A stretch of 64,000 bases of DNA from Rhodococcus pseudokoreensis. Lineage in GTDB: Bacteria > Actinomycetota > Actinomycetes > Mycobacteriales > Mycobacteriaceae. Position 1 is the stretch's first letter. Each line of letters opens with the position of its first letter. Positions 45,830 through 55,273 of the stretch are shown here, one piece after another. Below the pieces are notes generated by a model. The model was given only the letters and a program-made list of their open reading frames with translations, did no database searches and had not been told where the DNA came from. A program made the position numbers and the translations under genes. The stretch lies in the NCBI RefSeq assembly GCF_017068395.1, contig NZ_CP070614.1, positions 124,001 to 188,000 on the forward strand, in the 5' to 3' direction.

Positions 45830-46898
45830 CGCGGCCGAGTCGTGGGCGCCGTCCGTGCGGCGGTCGGGTGGGTTGATGATGGCGGTGAAATGGTCGACCG
45901 CGTACATGCCGAGGTTGCTGATGGTGAAGGTTCCGCCGGTGAATTCGGACGGGGTCAGGGTGCCGGTGTGGGCGCGTTCGGCCAGCGACCGTGCCTCGGC
46001 GGCAATCTCCCGAACGGTCTTGCGGTCGGCGTCGCGGATGACGGGAACGAGGAGGCCCCCGTCGGTGGCGACGGCGACACCGATGTGGATCCGACGGTGC
46101 CGCACGATGGCGTCTCCGCCCCAGGACGCGTTGACCTGCGGGTGCGCGTGCAATGCGACCGCACAAGCCCGCACCAGCAGGTCCGTCACACTGACTTTTC
46201 CGCCGGCGTCCGCCGATGCAGCGTTGACCTCCGCACGGAAGCTGGAGCAGCCGCTCGGTGTCGACCACGCTGGTCAGATAGAAGTGCGGTACATCGGCGC
46301 TCGCGGTCAATCGGCGTGTCGTGACCCGGCGAACGGTGGTGAGCGGGACGGACTCGTCGTCTGACTGGATTGTGGCTGGTGTCGTGGCGACCGGCACCGA
46401 TGCCTGTGGAGTGTGCCCGACGGCGCCGACGGCCGGCTCGACGTCGGCGCGGACGATCCGCCCACCCGGCCCCGTGCCGGTGACAGTGCCAAGGTCGATG
46501 CCGCGCTCGTGCGCGATCTTGCGGACGAGCGGGGTGGCACGCCGGGAGGGGGTGGCCGGTTCGGGTGCCTCCGCTGTCGCGGGTCCACCCGCCGAGGGCT
46601 TGGAGGCTGAGGGTTCGGCTCTCGTCGGTGCCTGCGGCGCAGGGGATGTCGGCTTCGCGCTGGCGCTTTCGCCGATGATGGCGATGGGCTGGCCGATAGG
46701 GACTGTGCTGCCTTCGGTGACCAGCAGAGCGGTGAGCGGCCCCTCGTCGTAGGCTTCCAGCTCCATAGTGGCCTTGTCCGTTTCGATCTCCGCGATGATG
46801 TCGCCCTTGCGGATCAGGTCACCTTCGTTCTTCAGCCACCGACTCAGAATCCCCTCGGTCATCGTGTCGGACAGGCGGGGCATCTGTGCTTCAGGCAT
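45830..46898 (-). pseudogene. Dihydrolipoamide acyltransferase (E2), frameshifted and truncated
   Basis: Starts MPEAQMPRLSDTMTEGILSR with the lipoyl-lysine motif EIETDKATMEL, an Ala/Pro linker, a peripheral-subunit-binding domain (RATPLVRKIAHERGIDL, GTGPGGRIVRADV) and the start of the catalytic domain. One extra base near 46245 shifts the frame; VTDLLVRACAVALHAHPQVN to FTAIINPP continues in the new frame, then homology ends before DHRxxDG. TAGGAG precedes the ATG, 10 bp after E1beta. Confidence 0.8.
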
Positions 46899-46908
46899 GG
46901 CGGAACTC

Positions 46909-47948
46909 CTACCGCGTGAAGCGAGTGTCGTCGAGGACCTGATGGATGACCGTGAGCAGCGCAGCAGCGTTGGGCAGGGCCGCCAGCTCGAGCGGTTTGG
47001 CGTAGGGCAGCGGGACCTCCGCGGCGGCGACCCGTCGGACCGGGGCGTCGAGGTAGTCGAAGGCACCTTCGCCGATGCTGGCGGCGACCTCGGCGCCGAT
47101 CCCGTAGCTGAGCCCGTCGTCTTCCAGGACCACCGCCCGGGTGGTTTTGCGCACCGAGGTGCAGATCGTCTCCCGATCCAGTGGCCGCAGGCTTCGCAGG
47201 TCGACGACCTCCACCGAGATGCCCTCTTCCTCGAGTTGGCGGGCCACTTGCAGGGCGATCACCGTTGACCGTGAGTACGCAACGACGGTGATGTCGTGAC
47301 CCTGCTTGACCACCCCGGCGGTACCGATCTTGCCGAGCAGCTCCCCCTCGGGAACCTCGCCCTTGGTGTTGTACAGCGAGAGGTTCACCAGCACGATCAC
47401 CGGATCGTCGTCCCGGATCGCCGCCGTCAGCAGTGCTTTGGCGTCCGCCGGGGTGGCGGATGCCAGCACCTTCAGGCCGGGCACATGTGCGTACCAGACC
47501 TCCAGGTTCTGCGAGTGCGTGGCCGCGAGCTGTTGGCCATCCCCACCGGGTGTGCGGATCACCATCGGTACCGACACCTGCCCACCGAACATCGTGTGCA
47601 TCTTCGCCGTGTGGTTCACGATCTGGTCCAACGCCAGCAGGCTGAAGTTGATCGTCATGATCTCCACGACCGGCCGCAACCCGAGCATTGCGGCACCGAT
47701 GGCCGCGCCGACGAAGCCCTCCTCACAGATGGGCGTGTCCCGCACGCGGGTCGGACCCGCGTGTCCCGCACGCGGGTCGGACCGAAGTCCTTGAGCAGAC
47801 CGGCGGTGATCTTGTAGGACCCTTCGAAGGCACCGATCTCTTCCCCCATCAGAAACACGTTCTGGTCGCGAACGAGCTCCGCCCGGAGCGTGTCCTGTAA
47901 AGCCTTGCGGTAGGTGATCACCGGCCCCACCGGCGCAGCGTCGGTCAT
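46909..47948 (-). pseudogene. 2-oxoacid (pyruvate-type) dehydrogenase E1 beta subunit, frameshifted
   Basis: The first frame (VITYRKALQDTLRAELVRDQ, NVFLMGEEIGAFEGSYKITA) and second frame (DTPICEEGFVGAAIGAAMLG, GGDGQQLAATHSQNLEVWYA, VEVVDLRSLRPLD) together make a full E1 beta. They are separated only by a 26-bp tandem duplication (47733-47783); with one unit, DFGPTRVRDTPICEEGF reads through. The start overlaps the E1alpha stop (ATGA). Could be a slippage-reversible switch rather than a dead gene. Confidence 0.82.
47733..47783. repeat. 26-bp tandem duplication inside E1 beta
   Basis: The unit beginning GCGTGTCCCGCACGCGGGTC occurs twice head to tail, perfect over 25 bases of the second copy. 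Because 26 is not divisible by three it breaks the frame; loss of one unit restores it. Confidence 0.92.
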
Positions 47949-48991
47949 GGAATTGTCACCACCCGCTCGCCCGGAAGGTGGTGTGGCGCGTTGAGCACCG
48001 CGGTGGCATAAGTGTGCGCGAACAGCTGGTCCGGCTCCGGTGAGGGGCTGGCGTCGGCGAACTCGACGGCAGCGGTGACCTCCTCCTCGACCTGTGCGCC
48101 GATCCGTACCACGTCGGCCTCCGCCAAGACTCCCTCCTCGAGGAGGCGAACCGGAAGCGGGAAGCGTCGCCACCGGGTCGAGGGCACGCACCCGGTCGGT
48201 CTCCCCCTGCGAGCGGTAGCGGGCCGGGTCGACCACCGAGTGTCCGCGCAGCCGTTCACACATGGTCTCCAACAGATACGGCTGCCGGTCGATCCGCGCA
48301 CCCTGCAGCGCTGCACGGGCGGCGTCGCGGACGGCCAGCACGTCGTTGCCGTCCACTCGCTGCCCTGGGATGCGGTAGGAGCAGCCCCGCTTGTACTGTT
48401 CCGGCTCGCCGGCGGCCGCCTCCACCGTGGTGGCCATGCCCAGGCCGTTGTTGACGATGACGTAGACGATGGGCAGCCGCCACACCGCCGCGAGGTTGAG
48501 TGACTCGTGAAACGCACCGATGTTGGTGGCGCCGTCGCCCATTACGCACATCACCGCCTCAGCGTCCGGTCCCGACTGACCGCGGTAGGTCAAAGCCAGC
48601 GCGGCGCCGGTCGCGGGCGGAATCTGACCGCCGACGATGCCGTAACCGCCCATCAGCCGGGTAGGCACGTCGAACAAGTGCATCGACCCGCCCCAGCCCC
48701 CCGACACTCCGGCGGTCTTGCCGAACAGCTCGGCCATGATGCGTCCGGGCTCCAAGCCACGAGCCAGGGCGTAACCGTGGTCGCGGTAGGTGTTGAACAA
48801 ATAGTCCCGTGGTTCAAGCGCATCCATCAATCCGACGACGGTGGCCTCCTCACCGACGTTGAGGTGGCAGTAACCGCCGATCTTGGCGCGGGTGTACATC
48901 TCGCTGGCCCGCAACTCGAACTCTCTGATGAGCACCATTTGTCGGTAATACCCGCGCATCATCTCCGGAGGGCCGCGTTCTCGCCGACCAT
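47945..48991 (-). pseudogene. 2-oxoacid (pyruvate-type) dehydrogenase E1 alpha subunit, frameshifted
   Basis: The main frame has YYRQMVLIREFELRASEMYT, GGYCHLNVGEEATVVGLMDA and the thiamine diphosphate motif GDGATNIGAFHESLNLAAVW. A best-placed start (ATG at 48991 with AGGAGG) is out of frame with it, and near 48155 the frame shifts again; the C-terminus (LLEEGVLAEADVVRIGAQVE, HTYATAVLNAPHHLPGE) is in another frame. First catalytic subunit of a decayed E1alpha-E1beta-E2 operon. Confidence 0.8.
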
Positions 48992-49015
48992 GTGACCTCC
49001 TGCAACTCGCTGAAC

Positions 49016-49486
49016 TCAGGGACCGGGCGGCTGTTCCTGGACAACAAACGCGTCGGTGCTGTGGCACTTCGGGCAGGAAGCCGGCGATTGTTCACCACGC
49101 ATCGACTCCCCGCACACCGGGCAGACCCATTCGGTGATGAGCAGGGCCACGATGTCGGCGCGGCTGACGATTCCGACGAGCTTGCTGCCGGACACGACCG
49201 GCACCCGGTGGATCGGTCGATCGATCAACAGGTGCCGTACGTCCCCGACGTCGGTGGCCTCCGTGACGCTGACTACCGCCGTCGTCATGACCTCGCGTGC
49301 GGTGGAACCGGCCGGTTTGGCGAGCAGGTCATACTCACTGACCAGCCCGACCACGCCGCCGTCGGAATCGACGACGGGGACGGCGCTGATCCGATGTTGA
49401 TCGAGGACCGCCGCGATCCGGACAACCGCATCATCGGCCTGCACCACGACGACCGGTGCCGTCATGATTTCTCGGACCGTCGTCAT
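49016..49486 (-). CDS. CBS-pair protein with C-terminal zinc ribbon
   Basis: About 156 residues: two CBS domains (VREIMTAPVVVVQADDAV, ISAVPVVDSDGGVVGLVSEY; REVMTTAVVSVTEATDVGDV, IHRVPVVSGSKLVGIVSRAD) and a rubredoxin-like ribbon (WVCPVCGESM, ASCPKCHSTD). CBS pairs bind adenine nucleotides. It lies 24 bp upstream of the decayed E1alpha on the same strand and is intact. Resembles hypoxic-response CBS proteins of mycobacteria with an added ribbon. Confidence 0.83.
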   Translation of the reverse strand: MTTVREIMTAPVVVVQADDAVVRIAAVLDQHRISAVPVVDSDGGVVGLVSEYDLLAKPAGSTAREVMTTAVVSVTEATDVGDVRHLLIDRPIHRVPVVSGSKLVGIVSRADIVALLITEWVCPVCGESMRGEQSPASCPKCHSTDAFVVQEQPPGP

Positions 49487-49584
49487 TGCCACCACCCTAG
49501 GTCAAGCCGGCGCTGCGAACCAGTGACGAAGGTTCTGCCCACTGGTCCGCAATCTCATCGCATCTCGTCTCTTCCCTGGCCGCA

Positions 49585-49840
49585 TCAGTACAACCGTGTC
49601 GGGAGGATGTGGCCCAACAGGTCTTCGCCCGCCAGATACCGACGCAAGTTTTCGCAGAACAGGGTCACGATGCGTTCGTTCTCGTGCACCGACAGACCGG
49701 CGGTGTGCGCGCTGAGCAACACGTTGGGCAGCTCCCACAGTGCACTGTCCGGCGGCAGCGGCTCGGTGGCGAAGACGTCGAGCGCGGTCGTGGCCAGCCG
49801 GCCCTGCTCGAGCGCGGTCGTGGCAGCCACGGCGCGAGCC
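49585..49840 (-). pseudogene. 2-hydroxyacid dehydrogenase, C-terminal remnant
   Basis: LATTALDVFATEPLPPDSAL, WELPNVLLSAHTAGLSVHEN and LRRYLAGEDLLGHI match the end of the NAD domain and C-terminus of D-isomer-specific 2-hydroxyacid dehydrogenases, including the active-site His in SAHTAG. The preceding ~220 residues are absent. Confidence 0.65.
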
Positions 49841-49953
49841 TGCCCAGCCGACTGTTCTTCGGTCCTGCTCTCATGGAACCGATCGGATTCGTCATGAGCA
49901 GGAAGATGCTCCTCACGCTACGCCGTCGGTTGGCGCGCTGACCGATGCTCGAA

Positions 49954-50385
49954 TCACGGCCGCGGTTCGGCGCCGAACACGAACCGGCGACCGGTGATCT
50001 CTCTTGGGCTGATTTCCACGTAGTTGAACTTGGGTGTCGGCACCCAGGACTGCAGGGGCAGCTCGTCCGCCGCGGCAATCTCCGCCGAGGTCTGCAATCG
50101 CCGAGCACTCCCGTGGACGACAACACTCCACCCGAGTACCTCGCTGACGTGGTCGACTTCGAACGCCACCTGTTGATGAATGGTGAGTTCGACGAGTTTG
50201 GTGCCTTCGGCGGTACGGAAAAGCAGTTTCCCTTGGTGCGCAACATAGTTGACGGGGAAAACATCGATCCTGTCCGCTACGCTCAAGACGAGACGACCGA
50301 GTTTTTCGCTGCCGAGCAGTTCCCAACTCTCGTCGGAGGTCAGTTCGGTGATGGGTCCGTCCGTGCCGTTCTCGGAATTGGTCAT
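49954..50385 (-). CDS. PNPOx-like flavin-binding protein
   Basis: 143 residues of the split-barrel FMN-binding fold: ESWELLGSEKLGRLVLSVAD, FPVNYVAHQGKLLFRTAEGT, VLGWSVVVHGSARRL, YVEISPREITGRRFVFG. Paralogue of 35349-35813. The start lies about 110 bp from an exact DosR-type box (50496-50510), divergent from the Acg-like nitroreductase. Such pairs are hypoxia-induced in mycobacteria; here that is inferred. Confidence 0.82.
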   Translation of the reverse strand: MTNSENGTDGPITELTSDESWELLGSEKLGRLVLSVADRIDVFPVNYVAHQGKLLFRTAEGTKLVELTIHQQVAFEVDHVSEVLGWSVVVHGSARRLQTSAEIAAADELPLQSWVPTPKFNYVEISPREITGRRFVFGAEPRP

Positions 50386-50495
50386 ATCTGATGATTACAT
50401 CTGGATTTCCAGGTTGTCTTCGGTATGTCGACTGTCCTCGTCCAGCCACGGCTCGGGCACGGCCCGCGACATGGCACCCACGACGTGAGCCGCAG

Positions 50496-50510
50496 GGGAC
50501 TTTCGGCCCT
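50496..50510 (+). promoter_or_regulatory. DosR-type box in a divergent promoter region
   Basis: GGGACTTTCGGCCCT matches the mycobacterial DosR consensus GGGACTTTNGGCCCT at every position. It lies between divergent PNPOx-like and Acg-like genes, both typical DosR-regulon families, 111 bp from the first and 263 bp from the second. Confidence 0.75.
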
Positions 50511-50772
50511 CGTCCGTCCTGCCGGCGTGCGCGACAGTGAAGGAATGGATTTGCGAATTCGAGTTCGCCGAGGCGACGACGCACCAGGCAATGGTGTGTC
50601 TGGCGCGTCGAAGTCGAAAGCGGTAGTGCGTCGACGAGGCGCCGGTGACGCCGCGACAGTGCGGTGTGCCGACGTAGTCGCACTCCTCCGGCGTGTCGTT
50701 TACAGGCCGGCGTAGTCGAGCCGACGCCGGACAGCCGACATAAGTCGGGCCCGCGTCAGAACAAGAGGAGTG

Positions 50773-51750
50773 ATGGGACCATCGCAGACAATGCCGAGCC
50801 GACGAACCATCGAAACCGCGGTCGCTCTGGCCTGCCGGGCACCGTCCCTGTACAACAGCCAACCGTGGAGGTGGGTCCTCGGTTCGCAGGACCTGTCCCT
50901 TTTCAGTGATCCCGATCGCATCCTGCCCGCCACCGATGCGTTCGGACGCCAGATGGTGCTGTCCTGTGGGGCGGCACTCAACCATCTCCGCTACGCATTC
51001 GCGTCCCTGCGCTGGACTTCGGTGATCGACCGCCTCCCGCACTCGCAGGGACGACAATGCCTGGCAACCATCGGGCTCGCCCCTGCCCAGGACGTATCCG
51101 ATACCGATGACCGGATGGCAACGGCGATCACCCGCAGACGCACCGAGCGACTTCCGATGGACCCGCCCGGCCGCTGGGATCAGACCTTCGCCCAGGTGAC
51201 AGAACTCGCCGCACAGTCCGGAACTCACCTGGAAGACATCGGCGAGCACGGCCGACCCGCACTCGAAGCGATGTCACGCCGACTCAGCGGTCTGCGCCGC
51301 GCAGATCCGGTCTACCAAGCAGAGCTGCGGTGGTGGGCGGGGCATTCGCTCTACCCCGAAGGTATCCCGGCCGAGGCGTTACCGGCCGCGCGACACCGCA
51401 CGGTCGCGGTCGAACGAGAATTCCCTCCCGGAAACGTCACCTCCGACACCGGAAACGAGGACGACCGCGCGGCGATCCTGCTGCTCTCCACCCCTTCGGA
51501 CTCCCGGCTGGACTGGGTGCGCTGCGGAGAGGCGTTGTCGGCCGTACTTCTCGCCTGTACCGATCGCGGACTCGCGACATGCACAGTCACACATCTGACC
51601 GAATCGGGCGCGGTCCGGACCGCGCTACGCGAACTTTCCGACGGTGACGGCTTACCCCAGGTCCTGGTCAGGGTGGGGCGTTCTACCCGACCCGCACCGA
51701 CAACCGCAGTATCCCGACGCCCGTTGTCAGAGATTCTCTTCCGAGAATGA
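50773..51750 (+). CDS. Acg-family putative NAD(P)H nitroreductase
   Basis: About 325 residues: two tandem half nitroreductase folds as in Acg. Conserved pieces: IETAVALACRAPSLYNSQPW near the start, LSCGAALNHLRYAFASLRW, ITRRRTERLPMDPPG and a C-terminal GLPQVLVRVGRSTRP. Mycobacterial Acg binds FMN and is strongly DosR-induced; enzyme activity is doubtful. AGAGGAG lies just 2 nt before the ATG, so the start is not certain. The DosR-type box upstream supports hypoxic control. Confidence 0.85.
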   Translation: MGPSQTMPSRRTIETAVALACRAPSLYNSQPWRWVLGSQDLSLFSDPDRILPATDAFGRQMVLSCGAALNHLRYAFASLRWTSVIDRLPHSQGRQCLATIGLAPAQDVSDTDDRMATAITRRRTERLPMDPPGRWDQTFAQVTELAAQSGTHLEDIGEHGRPALEAMSRRLSGLRRADPVYQAELRWWAGHSLYPEGIPAEALPAARHRTVAVEREFPPGNVTSDTGNEDDRAAILLLSTPSDSRLDWVRCGEALSAVLLACTDRGLATCTVTHLTESGAVRTALRELSDGDGLPQVLVRVGRSTRPAPTTAVSRRPLSEILFRE

Positions 51751-51885
51751 CAGGCAGTTCCCGACGGTGCCGTGGAGGCCATTGCACCGTCAAGCCACGG
51801 TGGCCCGTCGGCGCTTCGCCAAGTCCTCGGGGGCTACGTCGATCCGACCGGGTCCTGTACCGATCGACATCGGAGACAAGCTCGG

Positions 51886-52760
51886 TCAGGTCGTCGACAC
51901 CGATGCGCCCCACACACTGCGGTGCACTGCGAATTGCTCCAGAATGGCAGAGGACCCGCCTTCGCCGGAACGCGGTTCTCGCGTGGCCAGCAAGATCGGA
52001 CCGCACCGACGGCACCGGCGGTCGATATTGCGCCAGCGGAACCGGGCGTCCGTGATCTCGGCGCGGAAGAACTCACTCTCCGAGGTGCTGCCGGTTTCCC
52101 ATCCGGCGCGCAGCTGCGCGGGAATAGTGATGCCGGTAAATCTGCGCTCGGCATCGATGGTCACAGTGAACCGGTAGCGCCCAAATCCCTGACCGTCAGG
52201 ATTTCCCCAACACTGCATCTGCAGCCCGCGCAGGGCGCCGTCCTCGCCGATCTCCAGCCGCACGGTTTCCTCATGCCCGGCCACCGTCCAGGTGGCCTGA
52301 GTGGTTGACTCGTTGAGGTCGGCGGTCCAGCGGGCAAGGGGAAACCCTGTGGGAACGAAGATTGCTTCGCCCGCCAGGCGACCCGCCGCGCTTTCGGTGA
52401 CATCGCGTCCACGCTCGGAATTCACCGGGACCACCCCGCCGATGCGCCACCGCATCTCCCCACTACCGTCGGTGAAACGGTCGAAGCCCAGAATCGGTAG
52501 AGCGCCGACCTTGGCGGTGGCAGCCCATATGAACCCCGACGCCGGCACCAGGATTTGGGTGGCCGTAAAGGCGAGTGTTGTCGTCGACGGCGTGAGTGAT
52601 CCAGCGGCGGGCGGCGGGTAGAAGGCTCTCGACGAGGGAGGGGTCGAACCGCTGGCCCGTGCCGCCCACATGGGTGAGTGCTTTCCATTGTTCGCTGACA
52701 TGGCGGGCCGCCCGTGGAACCCGCGCTAAATCCAGCATCGGCGCCTACCATCCAAGGGTC
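51886..52760 (-). pseudogene. DUF6544-type protein, frameshifted
   Basis: N-terminal frame: FDPSLVESLLPAARRWITHA, the family's opening. After a one-base shift near 52570: FIWAATAKVGALPILGFDRF, GEMRWRIGGVVPVNSERGRD, ESAAGRLAGEAIFVPTGFPL and a late GFGRYRFTVTI / IPAQLRAGWETG. Function unknown. The last ~50 codons past EITDARFR look non-native. Confidence 0.55.
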
Positions 52761-53561
52761 TGTCCGACATGGTAGTTCTTCCCATGCGCAGTCAGTGCTC
52801 ACCTCGAGGGCAATCAGTTCGTCTGCCCGGGGCCGTTCCACACATCGTCGATACTGGTGCTCTCGAGGTGCCCGGAACGGTGGTCGGGCACGGTTCGGCG
52901 TCGATCTCGCTCGCGGTGCCGCTCAGCGTGAAGGCCACCGCGAAATTGTCAGCGGTGCGGGTGGTCTCCGCGCCGCGGCATCGGTGACTCATCGTGGTCA
53001 GGTGCGCGCCGTACGGGGCTGAGAAGGTCACCGACACCGAACTCGGGTACGGCGGGAACAGGTCGGTTGCGTCGTGAACGGAGGCGGCGCGAAGTCGCGA
53101 CCATAGTCCGGGACTCGCCTGAGTTGCGGCGACGTTGGCTCATGTGAGCGACCGTTCGGCGGCTGCGCCGCCGACTTGTACGCCGATCCTTAATTTAATG
53201 CTTCGCTGGCTGAGCACTTGCCGATACACCTGGCGTGCTCGTAGTGCCCAAAACGAGACAAGCTCTGACAACGGTCCAACTGACCGCCTTGCGGGACGGT
53301 CTTCCAAGAAACGACTGGCGAGTTCGCGCACGTCGGGCAGGCAGTCAGGCTCGCAGCGATCGCGAGCGCCAACCGGACGAACAGGGTACAGGGGAAAACG
53401 GCAGAATCACGCCCTGGTGTCGCTTACACGCCCTCAAAGCTTGTGACAGATCGAAATTGAGCCGGCTAAGACGTCGATCCGCGCTGTGCTCTCTGTTCGT
53501 GGACATCCTCTACGCACCCCACGTAGGTTAGGCAGACCAGCAGGCTCGCGGAAGGACGATC
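52761..53561. other. Stretch without a confident gene
   Basis: An 81-codon minus-strand frame at 52792-53037 (PYGAHLTTMSHRCRG, then FAVAFTLSGTASEIDAEPC) has protein-like composition, but I do not recognise it and it lacks a clear start. The remainder to 53561 holds nothing supported. Confidence 0.35.
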
Positions 53562-53906
53562 ATGGCGAATCTCAGGGAGCTGACCGAGTCTCATCTCTCC
53601 ACGGCACGGACGGACAAACGCGGCCGCAGCGCCGAACTTGTCGCCAACGACGGAGCACTCCGGCAGACAGTGATCGCACTTCGGGAGGGCATCCGGCTCG
53701 CCGAGCACAACTCCCCGCCGGCAGCGAGCCTCCAGGTCCTCACAGGACGGGTTCGCGTCGAACTCGAAGAGGAGTCTCAAGGGGAATTCGGCGAAGGCGA
53801 ACTGTGGATTCTCACCCATGAACGCCATGCGGTACTTGCCCTCGCCGACAGCGTTTTCCTGCTGACCACGGTGACGAGCCAACAAGGCAAACAGTCATAC
53901 TCCTGA
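53562..53906 (+). CDS. Small cupin-domain protein
   Basis: 114 residues, one cupin barrel: AEHNSPPAASLQVLTGRVRV as first motif, EFGEGELWILTHERHAVLAL as second, closing DSVFLLTTVT. The usual metal-binding HxH is reduced (EHNS), so metal binding is uncertain. GGAAGGA precedes the ATG. Stands alone next to an IS630-type element. Confidence 0.72.
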   Translation: MANLRELTESHLSTARTDKRGRSAELVANDGALRQTVIALREGIRLAEHNSPPAASLQVLTGRVRVELEEESQGEFGEGELWILTHERHAVLALADSVFLLTTVTSQQGKQSYS

Positions 53907-53919
53907 CGGCTTACCTAGA

Positions 53920-55171
53920 CTAGTAGCGTGTCGCTTCTTAGCTCTGCCCTGTTTCGTTTAGGTTGGGGGCGGCAGACTTCCCCTTCTCCTCTGCCGGTCA
54001 GGACTGTTGTCAATGCCTTCGCAGAAGAAGCGTCCGGTGACGTTGAGCTTGGCTGATCGTGAGTTCTTGGAACGGTTGACGACGACCGGGGTGCATCCGG
54101 CCTCGATGATCCGGCGGGGCCCGGGTGTTGCTGGCGCTGGACACCTCGGTCGGGGTGGTTGATGAGAAGGAGGTGATCGCAGCACGGTTGGGGGTCTCGG
54201 GTGAGACGGTGCGGCTGGTGGCCAAGCGGTTCGCTGAGACCGGTCGGGACGTGGAGGCCACGATCGGTCGCAAGCAGCGTGACCTCCCGCCGGTGCCCTC
54301 GCAGATCACGGGGGAGATCGAGGCCAGGTTGATTGCGTTGGCGTGCACGCAACCCCCGGCGGGACATGCCCGGTGGTCGCTGCGACTGCTGGAGAAACAC
54401 GTCGCCTTGGTCGACGACATCCCCGACCTGGACCACTCGACCATCGGCCGGGTTTTAGAAAAACGAAACTTCGTCCTCACCTGAGGAAGTGCTGGATCAT
54501 CCCACCAAACGCCAACGCAGAGTTCGCGGCCCGCATGGAGGACATTCTGTCGGTCTACGCCCGGATCTACGACCCGATGCGGCCGGTGGTGTGCATGGAC
54601 GAAAAGCCCTACCAGCTCCTCGCTCACGTGCGTGACCCGATCCCGGCAGGCCCGGGACGCGATCTGAAGGAGGACTGACGAGTACGTGCGGCACGGGACC
54701 TGCTCGTTCTTCTGCTGGGTCGAGCCCGTGGCCGGATGGCGGCGGGTCGATGCCCGGCCCCGGCGCACCAAGATCGACTGGGCCGGACAGGTCAAGGACC
54801 TGCTGTGCGTGGACTACCCGGACGCAGAGACGGTGGTGCTGGTGATGGACACCCCCACCACTCACGGCATCGGATCGCTCTACGAGGCCTTCGACGGCGG
54901 AGGCGTTCGCGCTCGCGCAGCGGCTCGAGATCCACCACACCCCCAAGCACGGCTCGTGGCTCAACATTGCCGAGATCGAACTCTCTGTGCTGACGCGCCA
55001 GTGTCTGGACCGGCGCATCGAGGACCTCGAGACACTCAATGCCGAACTCGCCGCCTGGCAACGACAGACCAACGCCGATCAACGCCAGGTCCAGTGGCAC
55101 TTCACCACCGACGACGCCCGCATCAAACTCCGCCACCTATATCCCAACACTTAGCCGCGACGGTCTACTAG
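53920..55171 (+). mobile_element. IS630-family element, decayed
   Basis: About 1.25 kb with inverted repeats CTAGTAGCGTGTCGC (53920-53934) and, inverted, CTAGTAGACCGTCGC (55157-55171). The ends begin in CTAG, consistent with TA targeting. One broken transposase gene inside. Confidence 0.78.
54013..55154 (+). pseudogene. IS630-family transposase, multiple frameshifts
   Basis: Pieces in order but different frames: LSLADREFLERLTTTGVHPA; EVIAARLGVSGETVRLVAKR (HTH); [40 protein letters not shown] (first catalytic Asp); [20 protein letters not shown] (second Asp, with the usual DNLNTH altered to DTPTTH); [20 protein letters not shown] (Glu). At least three indels, so not functional. Confidence 0.85.
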
Positions 55172-55273
55172 CATCGCGCGGACAATCCTTTGACGATAGA
55201 AGTAGAACAGCGCGAGCGTCGCGCTGGAACATGACGGTCCGCAAGCGTGGGGCCGGTGTTCTGAAGGTCGGGT

